Origin: Nelumbo lutea
Lineage: Eukaryota > Streptophyta > Magnoliopsida > Proteales > Nelumbonaceae
Direction: 5' to 3'
Assembly: GCA_022828595.1 (NCBI GenBank)
Contig: JAKGHH010000002.1
Location: forward strand, 75,178,383 to 75,242,382
Length of the DNA: 64,000 nt
The notes beneath the pieces were generated by a model that was not told the origin of the DNA, did not search any database, and was given only the letters and a program-made list of their open reading frames with translations. Below, in pieces: positions 1-11,254 of this stretch. Every line of letters starts with the position of its first letter. Positions within the stretch are counted from its first letter, which is position 1. A program made the position numbers and the translations under genes.

Positions 1-560
1 CACTAGTGATCTAGCCTCTCTAATATAATGACAATACACAGATGGAACCTAACCTCCATCCCCTCATCCAGCCAACCACCACACCAACCTCCTGTGTGCT
101 ATGCATCTAAAGATGCAAGAATATAGAGGTAACTATTTTTCAATTAGCCAACACATCACTACATTAAAAACCTATTTTCCATATCCTAAATGTTAATCAT
201 TAATTATAATTCCATATAGTGGTAACTATTTTTCCTTTTATTTTTCCAATTATTAACATGGTATTATATACATACTCTCCTGAATGGAAATTCAGGAAAC
301 CATTTATATAGAACCATATAGTTTCAAGAGAAAAATGTTTACATGTTCATGCTTGCTACACAATCAATGAACGGAAAATAGTACAACAGATACGTACAAG
401 AAGTATAAAGACAACAAGTCAGGCCACAATACAACAGAAATATAAACTTAATCTATATCTAGGGCAAGAAAGTTCTTTAATATGTATAAGATATCAAATA
501 GTAAACTAGTAGGAGGAAGACTATTTATGAAACTTCTGAAATCCGTTTCAATTCCTATTG
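1..560. other. No gene seen (left edge)
   Basis: AT-rich sequence without a coherent reading frame, repeat or structural RNA that I can recognise. It probably belongs to the intron downstream of VPS13 exon 24. Confidence 0.4.
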
Positions 561-579
561 GTGGACTTATGTTGGAAAC

Positions 580-1115
580 AATGTTTTAAAACACGGAGGC
601 ATGACACAAGGCAATCCACTACCTAGAGGTGCGAGACGTAATTCAGAAGGTAAGAGGCATAAGCCTCCCAAACACAAGGAGGTGTAAGCCTTCGAAAGAG
701 GGAGGGGGGATGAGGAGACAAAAGGAGGAGGAAGAAGAATCTCATTTTTCTTTATTTTTAACAAAATTATTTTATATTAAGAAGAATGAAGATGCATAGC
801 ACTAGTTGAAAGGGGGGATCTTGTCGAAACGGAGGCGAGCGAGCGAAGCAAGTGAGTCGGAGCAAAGCAAGACCTCCCTAACAGAAAAAAATGGGGCTGA
901 AATGAAAAGGGGGGCTGTGGGGTCTGGGGACTCTGCCCCCGGCCCACTTTCTTTCCCATTATCGATTCTTCCCTTCCCTTTCCTTTTCTTTTTCTCTTTT
1001 TTTTTCTTCTCTTTCATTCTTTTTCTTTCCCTTCCCTTTCTTTTCCTCTCCTTTCCTTTTTTTATTTTTTTCTCTCTTTTTACATGAGGTATGCATGAGG
1101 TGTATGCCTCCGTTG
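580..1115. repeat. GC-tipped repeat with pyrimidine-rich core (family X)
   Basis: It starts CAATGTTTTAAAACACGGAG and has clusters of GAGGC/GCCTC at both ends. Between them lies a run of about 120 bases of C and T (about 960-1085), which creates fake ORFs on both strands. The same tip occurs at 2815, 19776 and 48400. Class unknown. Confidence 0.55.
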
Positions 1116-1545
1116 AAGTCGTTTTTTTACTCAAATAATTTGTAATAAGTGGGCTAGCTAGTCTACTAGCCAAATCATTAAAATTATAAAAAAGTATCCC
1201 GTATGGGAGTTCCTCCTCTTAAGTGTGGAGTTCTCTCTCTTTAAGTGAGGAGGTCCTTCTCTTTAAGTGGGAGGGACAGGTGTCCTTCACCTAGGAGGAG
1301 GGGGTAGTTACATAACCACCCCACTCCCTATTTAAGCTCCTTAAGGGGAAGCTAGAAGCAAACACACAGAGAAACACTTCGGAGAAAATTTTCACAAGAG
1401 ATTCTTAAGAAAAGCAAAGATAAGGAGAGAAGAAAAGAGAAGTGCTCAAGAGAAGGCAAGGAAAGAAAAGTCTCACCAATACAGGAAGAGAAAGGAAAGT
1501 CCTCTCTGTGAATACTTTCTTTTGATGAATAATATTAATAAAATT
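1116..1545 (+). promoter_or_regulatory. Promoter-like stretch, possibly part of an LTR
   Basis: Three copies of a CTCTTTAAGTG-like motif (about 1217-1270) are followed by a TATA-like CCCTATTTAAG near 1326 and a purine-rich leader. This looks like the transcription start part of an LTR or other element, but I see no partner LTR or primer site. Confidence 0.3.
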
Positions 1546-1620
1546 GGGGTGCAACACGAGGACTTCCCAGGAGGTCACCCATCCTAGTACTACTCTCGCC
1601 CAAGCACGCTTAACTTCGGA
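1546..1620 (-). pseudogene. 5S rRNA 3' fragment
   Basis: On the minus strand this is the 3' three-fifths of a plant 5S rRNA gene. It runs from CCGAAGTTAAGCGTGCTTGG through the intermediate element and box C to the 3' end, nearly without change. The first 40-45 nt are missing. Thus box A, the intermediate element and box C of the internal promoter are present but the 5' end is gone. It is flanked by the direct repeat CCTCTCTGTGAATACTT (about 1501 and 1621). It could be a captured 5S piece, or the 5S domain of a Cassandra-like TRIM element. I cannot see the rest of such an element. Confidence 0.85.
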
Positions 1621-1712
1621 CCTCTCTGTGAATACTTCCTATTAATGTCTTCTGCTATGTATCCTTCTTTCTCTCTCTTTTGTTATTACTTTTGAGAAAG
1701 GAAAAAGAGGGA

Positions 1713-1842
1713 AAAATAAACCATCTACAACCAGGTGCCATTACTTGGTTGATTATGGTCCCTCTTTCAAGACAAAGTTAGGGATTAAACCATCTATAGT
1801 ATAATTCTTGAAGATTGATTATGGTTCCCCTCAAATGAAAAT
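1713..1842 (+). repeat. Hairpin-forming direct repeat, copy A
   Basis: About 130 bp containing two units in which an ACCATCTACAACCAG-type arm faces a TTGGTTGATTATGGT-type arm. Copy B lies at 2200-2330. The two are separated by about 350 bp of other sequence. Confidence 0.6.
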
Positions 1843-2075
1843 TGTAGAGAAGATGGGACGAATGGCCCATAGGCTGTTACTTTATATTATCTTTATGTTC
1901 TTCTCTGTAATGGGCCTTATTCTGGGCCCATACTCTTCTATGTTCCTTTTTTGCAATTTCTGGTCCAACTAAGGACCTCTCTTGTAATTACCCAAAGATT
2001 AACTTAATAAAAGAGTATTAGAGTGTTAGAGGGAGAGTTAGTTCGAACTGCTCATCCTCTAACTCTCCTTGCCGC

Positions 2076-2108
<33 letters not shown>

Positions 2109-2199
2109 TCTCTAATCTTCTCTTGTTAGTTTTTCTGGTTTTCTTGCACAGTCTCAGACTTCTAGGACTGTTTTTCAACTAAAATGAAGAGTGGGGGGG
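1843..2199 (+). repeat. Insertion between the hairpin repeats, possible solo LTR
   Basis: A segment absent from the otherwise similar spacing of the repeats. It includes AATGGGCCT/GGGCCC-type motifs like those in plant copia LTRs, and a (TC)n run at about 2077-2106. I found no clean target duplication. Confidence 0.3.
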
Positions 2200-2460
2200 A
2201 ATAAACGATCTACAACCAGGTGCCTCTACTTGGTTGATTATGGTCCCTCTTTCAAGACAAAGTTACGGAGTAAACCATCTACAGTCTAAATCTCAAAGGC
2301 TGATTATGGTTTCCTTTAAATGAAAATGATGAGCGGAGGGATGAAAATCGTCTACAATCAAATATTCAATTTGATTGACTACGGTTCCCTTTTTGTATGC
2401 AAAATTCCAGGGAATAAGGCTGTCTACAATCAGAATTTCATCTGATTGACTACAACTTAA
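2200..2460 (+). repeat. Hairpin-forming direct repeat, copy B and two further units
   Basis: Copy B (2200-2330) matches copy A closely. Two diverged units follow to about 2460, each again built as CTACAATCAxAT facing ATxTGATTGACTA. Class unknown. Confidence 0.55.
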
Positions 2461-2814
2461 TATGAAGAAAGGAGTGAGAAGGAAATTTTCTCTGTATTAA
2501 AGAAAAGAGAAATGTATTGCTGTATAGTTTCTCAATTGTATTTTCTTTTTCTTTCTTATCATTCTTGTACACCTGATGTAAAAGAAAAGAAAATGAAAAG
2601 TTCCTTTTTAAGTATCCTATTGTTCTTTTCTTTTGTTCTATGCATTCATTTCTCCAAGTCACAATCAAAAGGTGTTCTCTACTTTCTTGTGGGAATGTAA
2701 TTAAGGGGAACAATCTGTATGATTCCTTGAATGGGCCTTACCTAAAATAACAAAAACTCAATCACTTGATTGAGTGAATTATGATGCATGAGAATTTATT
2801 AAAATTCTCACACC

Positions 2815-2936
2815 AACAGCCTCAGAGGTGTCAGCGCCTCTGGCATACACCTCAAGGTGTTTTTGGGGTGCCTCACCTGGAGGCACACCTCCAGGCATAT
2901 GCCTCCCACACCTTTTAAAACACTGGTTCGAAGAGA
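2815..2936 (-). repeat. GC-tipped repeat end (family X)
   Basis: Read on the minus strand, it starts CAGTGTTTTAAAAGGTGTGG and continues with GAGGCATATGCCT-like palindromes. It matches the left end of the copy at 19776. Confidence 0.55.
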
Positions 2937-3283
2937 GATCAATAAATATAAGCAATGGGATTTCAATATTACAATGAATCAAAAAAATCACGATATACGT
3001 AGAATAATTTAACAAGTCTTAGTTTCCTCGCATGTTTAAATTCAACATCATGAGGAAGGTAGCATGCTTTCAGAACAAGAAAGAGAAATTAGTTAAAAAA
3101 TGGACCTTTTACTTTGTCGGTGAATCATCCAAAATGATGTAATATGATCGTAAGATAAAATATCCAGAAGCAGAATGTGGTCCTGCAGTAAAACCAAGAT
3201 AAAAGATACATGAAGTGGGAACCATCTTCAGAACATGCAATAAGAGCAACCAATTGCACACTGAAGATCAAAGTTTTAATTAC

Positions 3284-4108
3284 CTTTTCCAAAACCCAAC
3301 CCCCTTGGACAAATAATGTAAGATAAATAGGTTTCCGTATATCTGCTGAATAAATATGTACGCTATTGCGGGATGAAATAATTCCATGTTGCCGCTCAAC
3401 ACTATTCCCTTCTTTTGTTTTCTCCCAGATAGTAAATTCTGCAGGACAAGGAAGTCTATTCTCCAACTTCAGAGGAGAATTGATAGATATTTTCCAATCA
3501 TAAACAGGTGTATTCAGTTCAGTTTGCAGAACAGAGGCATCTGTTCCAACGCTAAGCCAAAAATACTTTTTACTACCTTGACTGGGGCAACAATATAAGA
3601 GAACATCTTTTTTCTCAAGTTGGTTCAACTTAAAAGTAAAAACTGGCAATGTATTTCCTGGCTGCACTTGTCTAGAGAGTGAACTATAATCAGTTAGGGA
3701 TTGATCATTTCCGTGACCATTGCCAGAACCAAAAGTAGCTGCATAAGCCCAGGAGTATGGGGAATGAGTATATTCAACAAAAGGACGAACTTGCAAGCAA
3801 AGGTCAGAATCCCTTGCTGTACTACTCCAAGGTAAAGCGACTGATGTTCCTGGACTAACAACACAAGCAAAATTATTCACACTATTAGTGTTTTCCTCGC
3901 TTTGTTGTTGCCTTGTACGGATCCAACGCCTACAGCGCACAAAATCTAGAGGTGATTTTGTGCATGATTTGGAAGTAGTTGGAGGCCACTTTAAGCTCTG
4001 ATAGTCAGGTGCATATGCCCAACCTTCAATATCTACACATTGAGACCTATCGATAGTCCAGGAAGATGTCCATTGCCATCCAGGAGGAATGCTAGGCTCA
4101 AAAAAGTC
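3284..4108 (-). CDS. VPS13: VPS13 exon 24, start of SHR-BD/VAB-type region
   Basis: 825 nt, phase 0/0, residues 1956-2230. It runs DFFEPSIPPGWQWTSSWTID, WAYAPDYQSLKWPP, RCRRWIRTRQQ, then LPCPAEFTIWEKT, the IYSADIRKPIYLTLFVQGGW stretch and a final VLEK before a GTAATT donor. The first part is a dysferlin-like W/R motif and the second belongs to the SHR-BD/Vps13 adaptor-binding type region. The protein must continue outside the left edge of the window. Confidence 0.93.
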
Positions 4109-4214
4109 CTTCAAAAAATGATGTGGAAAATCAATTTTTAATATGTCACAATATGTTCAAATATGATATTTAAACCATGAGTCAATATAGATATAAATCT
4201 ATAAATAGTCTCAC

Positions 4215-4727
4215 CTTAGATGAGTATGAGAAGTCCCTGGTGCTCCAGCATCCTGGATCATTACCACGAAGCCACTTGCTACTCCAACCAGAAATTGGTT
4301 GATACTGCTGATTCTCAAAGACCTCTTCTACAACAATGTTACAGCAGCTTGATTTTGAAGCTGAGAGAATATGGCTATGAAGCATAGACTCAGGGCATAG
4401 AGACAGATCTATTTTAATATCTGAATCATTTATGACTCTTGAAAGGCCACGGAAGATTGCATGCTTCTTGCCATTCTTCATGACAACTTCCAAGGCAAAG
4501 AAGTTTTCTTTCAATGTTTTAGGAACAACAGACACTGGAAGCAATGACCGAATGCTTACCCATGGACCCTTTGGTCCAAGGCCCACCCAGAAACCTACAT
4601 CTTTATCATTTTCAATTGCACTTTCTGCCTCCCTTTGAAAGTTTGTAATTGATTTTCTTTCAAAATAAGTTGTAGAAACTACTAAAAATCCACAATCATG
4701 CATTCCTTCATTAGTGTTCATTTGACC
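4215..4727 (-). CDS. VPS13: VPS13 exon 23
   Basis: 513 nt, phase 0/0, residues 1785-1955. It includes MHDCGFLVVSTTYFERKSIT, DVGFWVGLGPKGPWVSIRSL and VFENQQYQPISGW, and ends CWSTRDFSYSSK before GTGAGA. The motif order is diagnostic for the plant VPS13 C-terminal half. Confidence 0.94.
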
Positions 4728-4860
4728 CTAAAATACAAAACCAATGAATAAGATAGAGAATAGATGAACAGGTGTGTGCTGAAACCAATAAATTCACATT
4801 TTTACCATTTAAACATATGCTAAAGAAGAATTCAAGCACAACAGAAGGAATGGAACTCAC

Positions 4861-4991
4861 TTTTTTCCTTAAAGGATAAGAAATAAGCTTTGGAACATCA
4901 GATGGTTGATGCAGCATTCTTACTGAGGATACCTTCTTCAGAGTACTTGCACCATGTCCGATTGGAATAGAAGACGCACCAACAACTTCAC
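4861..4991 (-). CDS. VPS13: VPS13 exon 22, end of C2-like segment
   Basis: 131 nt, residues 1741-1784. It begins by completing a Gly codon, then EVVGASSIPIGHGASTLKKV, and ends PKLISYPLRKK before GTGAGT. It closes the C2-like domain. Confidence 0.92.
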
Positions 4992-5173
4992 CTATAACCA
5001 CAGCATGTTTTCCATATTTAGATGCCCACTACTAAAAAGTCACATATATCTTATGTTGCACATCCTCAATTGAAACTTATGAGAAGTGTGCTCATTGAAT
5101 ATTGATATTAAATGGACTTCATGGTATTGATCTGACGGTTAATGGGGTAGCATGCTTTGCAATCTCTACATTT

Positions 5174-5390
5174 TGTTAGATAGCATAACTTTTGTTGTAA
5201 TTCTATGTTATGGTGCCACAGGGGCACTTTCATCTTTTTATTGTTTTTAAATCTGAGCTGTACCATCACCCTAATATAAAAATAAACATGGGTGCTGTCA
5301 GCCCAAGTTTTTGGAGCCTTTAAATTTCTCTCATCTTTATTTCTTTTTCTGTTTCTCTTTTTTGTCTTTCTTCTTGTTCCTTACAGGACA
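5174..5390 (+). mobile_element. Copia-type LTR with primer binding site
   Basis: It begins TGTTAG and ends CA. It has a TATA-like TAATATAAAA at about 5271, and two bases later TGGTGTCAGAG (5393), a one-base variant of the initiator tRNA-Met primer site. No coding part or second LTR follows, so it is a truncated element. Confidence 0.6.
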
Positions 5391-5944
5391 ATATGGTGTC
5401 AGAGTACATTACTGGGCATTTGTAGCAACCAGATCTAGTCCTTCCAATTGTCACTTGCCTTTTTTTGGACTGAGAAGGAGGAACACCAAATCATCTTGAT
5501 CTGATCAGCTTTTTCCTTTCTTTTTTCTTCTCCTGGTTGTTGTATGGACAAAAGTGTTTAATGGTAGCAGCCAAATGCTGTGAGGGAGTTTTTTTGGAAG
5601 TGTATACCATCTCTTCCTTGTAACAGTGGATTGTGGGATCCTTTTGTACTGTTCCATTGAGATAATGTGTGCTGTGAGCATATAATGGTAACAGTTGGTG
5701 TGTGGGACTTTGAAATCAGTGGTGAAGTGAAGTTTTAAATTGTTCTCTTGATTCATCTAGGGTTTTATACTCTATTCTTTGGTTATATGTGCTCACTTTG
5801 AGAAGGAGACTTGATCTGGGATTTGTTTTTGACATTGCAGATGAAGTCCAGCGGAGTTACTTCCCTAGTGCTTGTGCTGTTATTATTCCTTGCTTCATTG
5901 ACCCTTTTTCTCATTTGTCTAATGGCCACTGAAGATTCAGCTTC

Positions 5945-6660
5945 TTTTTTGATAAGTAAAGATATCATTAAATTTCAATGAAAACAATAATGATAGGCAC
6001 TGTTACAAGCATCCCAAAAGGAGGCACGAGATGCAGCCTCCCTATAAATTCAAAGCTAGCACTATAATTACAATTGCGCCCAACACAACTGATCCCTAAT
6101 TACTCCTTGCTTTGCTAACACATCAGCCAATGCATTTGCCTCCCTTCCCACCCATTGTATACTTAGATTCATCTGCGGTGTTAAACACTGGAACCTCATT
6201 TCAATTCTATAGCATCAAATCACTGATTCTGGAATTCTTAGCCAAACTACCACCACCTTGGAATCCCATTCAATCACCAAGTTCTCCAAATTCATGTCTT
6301 TTGCAATCTGAACACCTTGTAAAAACTGCAAAAAGTTTGGCCTTCATAGAGTCTCCAACCCCCACCGGTCCTAAGTGAAGTGCTAGGATAAACCCTTTCT
6401 TATCTCTTATGACTCCTCCAATTCCCGAAGGACCTGGGTTACCTTGGCTGCTCCCATCAAAGTTTAATTTCAGAAAACCTTCAAAAGGAGTTGCCCACAC
6501 CGACCTTGTTTTAATCTTTTGCACTGAGCGAGATGCCACTAAAGCCCAATTCCTCCAAATATCATCAAAGGAAAACTGTTTAAATAAATCCAGAGTTAAT
6601 AGCCAATGTATAACCCCGGTCATTATACAGTCCAAAATATGTTCTTTTCTCCTCTCCTTT
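5945..6660 (-). mobile_element. LINE 3' end with RNase H domain
   Basis: On the minus strand, residues GFLKLNFDGSSQGNPGPSGI mark the first catalytic strand of the RNase H domain found at the end of plant L1-type LINEs. Upstream is the usual linker with WRNWALVA. The 3' end at 5945-5990 (TTGATAAGTAAAGATATCAT on +) is typical of these elements. Truncated at the 5' side, as LINE copies usually are. Confidence 0.75.
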
Positions 6661-6849
6661 TTCTGAAAGATTCTGGCATTTCTTTCTTCTTATAATGTCC
6701 AAATCACTGCTGCTCTAGTGCATCTCCACATTATTCTTCTCCTTTTTTGGCCAAGCAAAGGTAGAAGGGTCAAACAGTGACTTAATTTCCACTGAAGCTA
6801 TAGCTTCTTCCAATGTTGATTCTTTTCAAGGAACTCGAAGTGTAGGGAT

Positions 6850-7040
6850 GGACAGCTTGAGTGTCCCTATGGTACCGAGACTTACTATGCTGCCCTTACT
6901 TCAGTCTGGAAAGAATTAGGTCACTACCAAAACATTGACTGGACGAATGATGATAATGCCAAGACTTATAAGAAGCTTGTATCTTAGCAGAGAGTTTTTG
7001 CCATCTTGTTGGGGCTGAAAACTATGAATTAGTAGTTGAG
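6850..7040 (+). pseudogene. Copia gag fragment
   Basis: One frame reads YYAALTSVWKELGHYQNIDW, then after a few codons a stop and QRVFAILLGLK. This is the retrotransposon gag (UBN2) region, and it is close to the gag of the element at 23.4-26.9 kb. No LTR is attached. Confidence 0.7.
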
Positions 7041-7287
7041 ATATTGGGCTGAGCAACTCTAGTTGTTTCTCCTTTTTTGTGTGTTTTTCCTCGGCTTTAG
7101 TTGTCATGGGCCTAAGGCCCCTTTTTATTATTCATTTTTGCAGCCACTATTCCTTCTTCCACAACTCTTTCTTCTTCCTTTTTCATTCCTTCTCTCCTAC
7201 TGTTCTACATCCTTTTCTTTTGATTTCTTTGGTTGAAGACACAAATTTGTTGCAGCTTTAGACGACATGGAACCAGAGCAACCCTAC

Positions 7288-7502
7288 ACAAGGTTCAAAA
7301 TATCGATACAGGGTGATACGCCAGTATGGCGTATCGGCCTGTATCATTACTGTTTTCTTTTTTTTTTTTCATATCTAGTTCAGAAGGGCCGGTTTAAGGC
7401 CGGTCTACCCCCTGAACCACTGATTGACCCAAAACACCCCCTGTAGGGGCATATCAAGAAGGCCCGATACAGCCCGATACGAATTGAAATTTTGAACCTT
7501 GG
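7288..7502. mobile_element. GTATCG-rich MITE
   Basis: 215 bp with inverted ends: ACAAGGTTCAAAAT on the left, ATTTTGAACCTTGG on the right. Inside, GATAC/GTATC motifs repeat near both ends and a T-run lies centrally. The 6-mer CCCTAC flanks both sides (7282-7287 and 7503-7508) and may be the target duplication. Superfamily not determined. Confidence 0.65.
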
Positions 7503-8089
7503 CCCTACCTTTCTTTTCTTTTTCTTTAATACCATACACAGCATGTGTGGAGAACTAAGATGGTAATTGATTGGCGATTCATGCAGCCTGGTTGGTAGAA
7601 GTTTTTTGGAGAGTTTTACACCACTTTTGGATGCCCAAGAAACTTCTTGGAGAGTCAGCCCAAAACCCAAGCTGACTAGAGAAGAATACGAGTTGAGCGT
7701 CAAACCGATCATTCTAGAGTGACAGTAAGGGTTTAAAAGATTTCCTGGAGGACCACAGTGAGATCAATCCAAGTTGGTAAGGCTTCTAATTTCACTGGTA
7801 GGAGTGACTTTGATTTCTCTATTTCTGCTGGGTTGCCAGGTAGCATAAAACCCTGTTTTTTGCTTGTTTTCTTCTTCCTGGGTGTTGGAAGATCTTGGTT
7901 TGGGGCTCTAGTTGTTTTTGTTTGATCAATGGAGCCATGTGGAGTTCAAATAAAGCAAAATAGCAAACTCGAAGTTGGTCCATGAAGGCCTGTAGAATCT
8001 CTACTGGGCACTATAGTGAGGCTAGATGACACCAATCATTTAGTTTGGTCACAATATGGGAGGATTCATGTTGAAGAGATACCATGGGC

Positions 8090-9060
8090 TGGCTAGTTAG
8101 GAATACCATTTTATCTTGTACCTTATAATACAGTATCTTTTATTCTTGCTTGTATACTTAACTTATTTCTTATTTGTTTTAGAGAAGGGAACAATTATAC
8201 TATCTCTTTTATGTAATATTTTAATATATAATGCAAATACTTTGGGCGTGTAGAATGTTAGACACGCCCATTCAATTTCTCTTGTCTCTTTCAAACCGTC
8301 TCTGTCATGGTACCAGAGAATGTTTGAAAGCTCTTCTTTTGCTTCTGTTGCTGAAGTTTTTGGTGTCCTTCTAGGGACTGTTTTAATCAGTCCCTCCCAC
8401 CCTCCCTCACTGGTTTGGTGTTTGGATCATAGCGGGTAGGGTTTCTAGTTTCATCTTCCTGGAATTGATCCTAGACATTCCTTTTTTGAACTGTACTTTA
8501 AAAGTGTTGCTCTAGTTCTTTTTATTGCTATTCCCAGATTTCTATCCCCCCCTATATTACTGGTTAGTGTTTGGATCATTGCAGGTAGGATTTCAAGCTT
8601 CATCTTCTTGGAATCGATCCTAGACTTTCCATTTTTGGACTTTCACTTTAAAAGCTTGTTCAATCCTTTCTACTTGTTACAACACTTGCTCTTGGTGTTA
8701 CTTTTGCTGAAATTGCCTCAGACAGGAGGGAATATTGTCAGTCAAGATTGATGGGAGCAACTATGCCATGTGGAAGTTTCCCTTCCAATTGTATCTTGAC
8801 GGCCAAGGTATTTTGGGTCATGTGGATAGTTTAGTGGCCAAGCCTGATGAGTCTAACATCAACGGGAAGCCTGAATATGAAGTGGTTAGATCAAATATTT
8901 TGAGCAGGGATACTACCCCAAATCTGGATACTATATTGGGGGAACTTCTTAGGGAAGAAACGAGGCTGGTTACTCATACTACCATCAATGGAAGCATGCT
9001 TCTGGGGATAAAGCTGTCTTCTTTGCAACAACCACACTAGACAAGACCTGATGATTGATG
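8090..9060 (+). mobile_element. Truncated copia element: LTR end, primer site, gag start
   Basis: An LTR end at CTGTCA (8307) is followed directly by TGGTACCAGAG, a primer site for initiator tRNA-Met. A leader then contains a diverged 105-bp direct duplication (about 8400-8505 and 8560-8665). A gag start with KIDGSNYAMWKFPFQLYLDG follows, then NLDTILGELLREETRL after an internal deletion. The element breaks off near 9060. The left LTR boundary is uncertain. Confidence 0.65.
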
Positions 9061-9245
9061 ATATGATGAACTACATGATTTAATATGATGTTCCAATATG
9101 TCCAACACAGATTTAAGGATGTCTGAGAAAGTTCTAAGTAGATGAACAAGCAGCATAGGAGACAAGAATTAGAAATAAGGAAATGCATCTTGAGAGAAGC
9201 TAATTCTGCTTTACAATGTCAGAACTTTAAGTCTGCTATGCATAC

Positions 9246-9300
9246 CTTTCCCAGCTTTTGCTGATAAATTTGTTACCTCTAGCTCCAACTTAGCCAATCC
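9246..9300 (-). CDS. VPS13: VPS13 exon 21, 55-nt micro-exon of the C2-like segment
   Basis: 55 nt, residues 1723-1741. It encodes GLAKLELEVTNLSAKAGK plus one base, exactly the piece missing between FEVPRK (exon 20) and GEVVGASSIP (exon 22). The acceptor is CTGTAG and the donor GTATGC. It lies between introns of 1,954 and 4,254 bp and is far too short to show up as an ORF. Confidence 0.9.
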
Positions 9301-11254
9301 CTACAGAAGCCATATATAAAAATTTATGCCTGGCTAACAAATTATTTTAAGTTCATCAGCCTTCTATAAATTTACATAATTCAGTGAGAAACAGTTGATT
9401 TTGTGGGATGATGACAAAAATAACATTTGTAAGGAAAAATGCTTAGAATTATAGTTGAATCTAAGGGGTAAGGGCTATTCCTTGATAAAATGGTAAACTT
9501 GGGGTACTGAGCATGAAATCATAGTGTCCGAGTCAGATAGTGTAGCTACTTCAAGCTAAAAAATGTTGTGTTAAGCAGGACTATCATTGCTCAATTGTCT
9601 TTTTTCAAAACTAGTTAAATTTTTCAAAAATATTGTGCATGAGAGAAGGCAAGCAGGAAGGTTGCCTCAATTTGGTATTTTCATGACTTCGGAGGGTTTT
9701 CTCCATGAAGGCTTCCACTACTATAGACAGATCATCATTGGCGTTGTTCATGACTGAAGAGGATTTCCTCAATTTGGTGTTTTCAATGGGGAGTCACTAT
9801 TCTGATCACGTATTGGTTCTTATTCTAATGGAAATCCAGAGAGGAACCTTCTGACATCCAAACGTTCACGTTGTTGCCGCTGAATTCTCTGATCCATGGA
9901 CAGAGGCTAATAGACTCATCATTTCTAAGATTATCAAGGGGTGGGTAGTAAACCTCAATACTCTAATCACCTTGTTGAACAGGTAATCTTGGTAGGAGTA
10001 CAACCCTTGAATGTGTTACCAAATCTCTTTCATTCTATCCAAGAATATAAGATTTCTACCAATCCTTGACTCCATGCTATTCTATAGCCGTGTCATAATT
10101 TGTGCTTCTCACTGCACCCATTGTATAAAAAATGAACATCAGGTCTAGTATTAGTTAAGTAAATGTAAGTTTCCTACTTTCCTCTGGCAGTGAGAAACAC
10201 TTCAACAGACTTAGCCCGACACCTTTCAATTAATTGAAGTCACTTGAACAGTGAAATAATCTGGGTTCATTATCAGTCCAGATTTGGAATTACCACTAGA
10301 AACTGCCATGACTTAACAAAATAAACCAAAAACTGGTCCCTTTCAATTTTCAAATAAAGATTCCCCACGCAATAATACAGCCTCAAAATAGAAAAGAACT
10401 CGCTGCATTTGTGGAGCTTCACAAAGATATTCTTCCATATTTATGTCTTAAGTTGATTTAGGTAGTTGAGTTATCCGTTGCGATAGAAATATTCTATACC
10501 TAGAAAAAGCATCCCTTGGCTAGGGAGATTTGTTTTTGGTAGAGCAAATCTGGTTCTCCTTGGAGGAGAAATTCTGAAAAGCAATTTTTAGTTCACTACT
10601 TTCTATAGAAATTCTTTCACATAAGTCCAAGGTAAAGGATATCCTTGAATGACTTTGTGAACGATTTATGTTGTACATAATTTCCACAGATTAGCATCAC
10701 TTTACAGCATGTGATGTCTCCAAGTAGCATGTGAGCCATTTGATAAGGAAATTTGAGCCTCAAGCAGATGTCTTTAAGTAGCATGTGAGCCATTTGTAAG
10801 TATATAGTTTACATTGACCAATATCACATCCCTAGAAAATAGGGATGCAAGTTAGATAGTTGACTTGTCAACCCAATCAATTCAAATTGTAACAAACACC
10901 AAAGTAGTGCTCACCCAAGTTGCTTTCCTAATAGTCAAGAAAGGAGAAAATAGTAGACTGAGCCCAATGAAAGCATGATATTTCCTGATTTTATCATGGA
11001 GAAAAGCAAGGCAATTTATTGGCACCTTATGTAATATATTTTTCTGGATTCTAGATACAATAAAAGAAAATAATCAATAGGTTTCAAAGCATTTCTTTGT
11101 AACCAATTGGAATTATAGTTCCTCAAGATGCTTTTCGAAATAGAATTACTACTTAATATAGTGAATCATAAAGAGAACTAAGATAGATAAATAACAAAGG
11201 ACAGGAAATAAAGGCAAACCAATGCAAGAGCCAGCATTTAAGATCAATAGATAC
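9301..11254. other. VPS13 intron 20, no element recognised
   Basis: AT-rich intron without a coherent coding trace. A 28-bp direct repeat containing AAGTAGCATGTGAGCCATTT occurs at about 10715 and 10769. Confidence 0.5.

Noticed and set aside
802..1173. 123-codon Lys-rich ORF on the minus strand
   Set aside because: It is the translation of a long purine run in a repeat; the opposite strand gives an equally long Phe/Ser-rich ORF.
1116..2460. Endogenous pararetrovirus leader
   Set aside because: The promoter-like and hairpin-rich layout raised the idea, but no viral coding motif is present here, so it is unsupported.
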